From NCBI GenBank assembly GCA_963669295.1, contig OY769938.1, positions 5,084,001-5,148,000 on the forward strand: 64,000 bases of DNA, read 5' to 3'. Position 1 is the first letter of the stretch. Every line of letters starts with the position of its first letter. The notes under the pieces were generated by a model that searched no databases, was not told the origin of the DNA, and saw only the letters and a list, made by a program, of their open reading frames with translations. This DNA is from G963669295 sp963669295. GTDB taxonomy: Bacteria; Bacteroidota; Bacteroidia; Flavobacteriales_D; CALLUQ01. Position numbers and translations under genes: made by a program. This document shows, one piece after another, positions 62,774-64,000 of the stretch.

Positions 62774-63391
62774 TTAAATCTGGTTTCCCCCCAACCATCG
62801 CTTCAACTTCGGGTACTTGTTTAAAAAACCCAGTACATGGGGCGATACATCTTCGGTATACAACAACATAAACCCTATCGTAATGCGGCAATAATAAGCC
62901 ACTTTATACGCTGTGTCTTCCAATCTTTCTTGTTCTTTTTTGCTGGCGCTCCCCTGCTCAATATGCTGCTTAATGTATGCCCCAATTTTAGGCAGCATGG
63001 CATCGGTCAGTTCCACTTCTAAATCGTGGGCATAGCGGTTTCTTACCCGCCCTACTTCCTTCATGCCGGGAATAAACGATGCGTACATTTTGTCTTTCAC
63101 AGGCAACATGTCCACTTTTTGGGCAAACCGTAAGCGCAGCTTTTTGGCATTATAGCGGGGCAACTCATGCTTCAATACTTTGTCGATGACATGCTCCAAC
63201 ACCAGGTGGCATTGCAGTATGGCCGCCCGGTTCATGTCTCGCGCCTCCATCTTTTCGTTGAGGGGGTACAGGTGTTTCGAATAATTATCGAACAAGGCAA
63301 TAACATCATCAAAAAACTCCGAAGCTTGCTGCCAGCGAGGATCGTCTTCCGAAAATTCGGGATGGTGGTTGGTATCGGGCGGTTCGGTCAT
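62774..63391 (-). CDS. Putative HEPN-like protein (possible RNase)
   Basis: A 205-residue helical protein. Residues 40-75 (NRAAILQCHLVLEHVIDKVL) form the first helical pair and KEVGRVRNRYAHDLEVEL carries Arg117-Asn-x3-His122, the R-N-x(2-3)-A-H signature of HEPN ribonucleases and of DUF4145/MltR-like relatives. The rest is helical (GAYIKQHIEQGSASKKEQER). HEPN proteins commonly act as RNA-targeting toxins in abortive-infection, CRISPR-linked and toxin-antitoxin systems; some are inactive partners. No nucleotidyltransferase antitoxin is nearby. It is followed after 18 bases by the nuclease-like gene, and the 21-bp array begins 159 bases before its start. Confidence 0.65.
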   Translation of the reverse strand: MTEPPDTNHHPEFSEDDPRWQQASEFFDDVIALFDNYSKHLYPLNEKMEARDMNRAAILQCHLVLEHVIDKVLKHELPRYNAKKLRLRFAQKVDMLPVKDKMYASFIPGMKEVGRVRNRYAHDLEVELTDAMLPKIGAYIKQHIEQGSASKKEQERLEDTAYKVAYYCRITIGFMLLYTEDVSPHVLGFLNKYPKLKRWLGGNQI

Positions 63392-63549
63392 GGTGGTTAG
63401 TGTGGTATAAATTAATCAATGTTAGCAGGAAAAGCAAGGGGGCTTTAGTATGCAGTAGTGAGTGTTTTGCTGTTAGGTACGCATAGATGGACTCCTGCCT
63501 GCGCAGGAGTGAGTAGTGAGTATGCAGGAGTGAGTAGTGAGTATGCAGA

Positions 63550-63612
63550 AGGTAGTATTCAGTATACAGGAGGTAGTATTCAGTATACAGGAGGTAGTAT
63601 TCAGTATAAAGA
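63550..63612. repeat. Three 21-bp repeats, first unit type
   Basis: Three tandem copies of AGGTAGTATTCAGTATACAGG, the last diverging into the next unit type. Before it, GAGTGAGTAGTGAGTATGCA occurs twice (63508-63548), resembling the 7-mer at 52291. Confidence 0.8.
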
Positions 63613-64000
63613 ATGAATCATTCGGAATAAAGAATGAACGATTCAGAATAAAGAATGAGCGATTCGGAATAAAGAATGAGCGATTCGGAATAAAGAATGC
63701 GCCATTCAGAATAAAGAATGCGCCATTCGGAATAAAGAATGAGCGATTCGGAATAAAGAATGAATGATTCGGAATAAAGAATGAACGATTCGGAATAAAG
63801 AATGAGCGATTCGGAATAAAGAATGAGCGATTCGGAATAAAGAATGAGCGATTCGGAATAAAGAATGAGCGATTCGGAATAAAGAATGAGCGATTCGGAA
63901 TAAAGAATGAGCGATTCGGAATAAAGAATGAGCGATTCGGAATAAAGAATGAGCGATTCGGAATAAAGAATGAGCGATTCGGAATAAAGAATGAGCGATT
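63611..64000. repeat. 21-bp tandem array (at least 18.5 copies, truncated by window)
   Basis: Unit GAATGAGCGATTCGGAATAA (+A), 18 full copies and 12 bases of the next. The first nine vary (GAATGAATC, GAATGAACG, GAATGCGCC), the later ones are identical, so recent expansion is at the right. One plus-strand frame encodes an RFGIKNE heptad, interrupted by a stop in the eighth unit; all three minus-strand frames lack stops but have no start codon. No spacer sequences, so it is not a CRISPR array. Confidence 0.9.

Noticed and set aside
63537..63767. Small protein with RFGIKNE heptads
   Set aside because: It is a by-product of the 21-bp repeat in one frame, with no start context and an early stop in the eighth unit.
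63611..64000. CRISPR array
   Set aside because: The 21-bp units abut directly, without unique spacers, and are themselves variable; no cas genes nearby.
1..64000. tRNA, rRNA, tmRNA, RNase P RNA and riboswitch genes
   Set aside because: No cloverleaf with GTTCGA-type T-loop, and no conserved RNA core motif was seen by eye; a covariance-model scan could not be run.

Overview
The window reads as a chromosome segment of a Bacteroidota bacterium, probably of the flavobacterial side. The evidence is four proteins with C-terminal type IX secretion (T9SS) sorting domains, two giant two-component-propeller sensors, a DUF5723-type outer-membrane barrel, a SPFH pair hflK/hflC, near absence of Shine-Dalgarno sequences, and promoters of the Bacteroidota type (TTG, about 20 bases, TAnnTTTG). 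No rRNA, tRNA, transposase, integrase or CRISPR array was recognised. The left edge cuts a secreted SBBP-repeat protein and the right edge cuts a 21-bp tandem repeat array.

Layout. 1-9.5 kb: secreted and membrane proteins (SBBP repeat/T9SS, LamG/T9SS, lipoprotein hydrolase, TMEM175-like channel). Two genes (5357-6289 and 9447-11624) have N-termini like those of proteins associated with extracellular contractile injection systems (eCIS), the second carrying an NlpC/P60-like Cys/His domain. 11.9-16.2 kb: a YCII/DGPF protein translationally coupled to an ECF42-type sigma factor, a DEAD/DEAH helicase, a GNAT acetyltransferase and an AHSA1-type protein. 16.3-19.7 kb: an AT-rich island holding one 1030-residue metallophosphoesterase-STAND NTPase, a predicted defence gene. 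20.2-23.7 kb: kptA (RNA 2'-phosphotransferase), a peptidase-MA-like metalloprotease and a coupled pair of unknown genes. 24.1-32.3 kb: a leftward cluster of GYF_2 membrane protein, DUF5723 barrel, TPR-caspase-like protein and propeller-PP2C phosphatase, split by a terminator. 32.5-38.9 kb: a cytosolic-looking papain-family protease, a DUF6155-like gene, and an 8-bp overlapping pair (1271 and 311 residues), the second with a possible clan-CD protease dyad. 39-46 kb: acyltransferase, BNR/T9SS protein, propeller histidine kinase with LuxR response regulator, and a secreted protein. 46.7-52.1 kb: pirin/Tat/membrane operon, lipoprotein, SHOCT-hflK-hflC operon. 52.7-61.3 kb: possible haem lipoprotein, small conserved gene, BCCT transporter with a duplicated 3' remnant, T9SS protein, YceI protein, DEAD-box RNA helicase. 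61.8-63.4 kb: a two-gene module of a HEPN-like protein and a PD-(D/E)XK-like nuclease.

Between genes lies an unusual density of dispersed, modular, hairpin-rich repeats that keep the same module order at several sites in either orientation. Two tandem arrays (twelve perfect 7-mers, and more than 18 copies of a 21-mer) appear to have grown out of one part of that element. The best candidates for undescribed biology are the HEPN/nuclease pair, the phosphoesterase-STAND gene, the eCIS-effector-like orphans, the 34-39 kb overlapping pair, and a 16-bp palindrome present both before the histidine kinase and before its response regulator.
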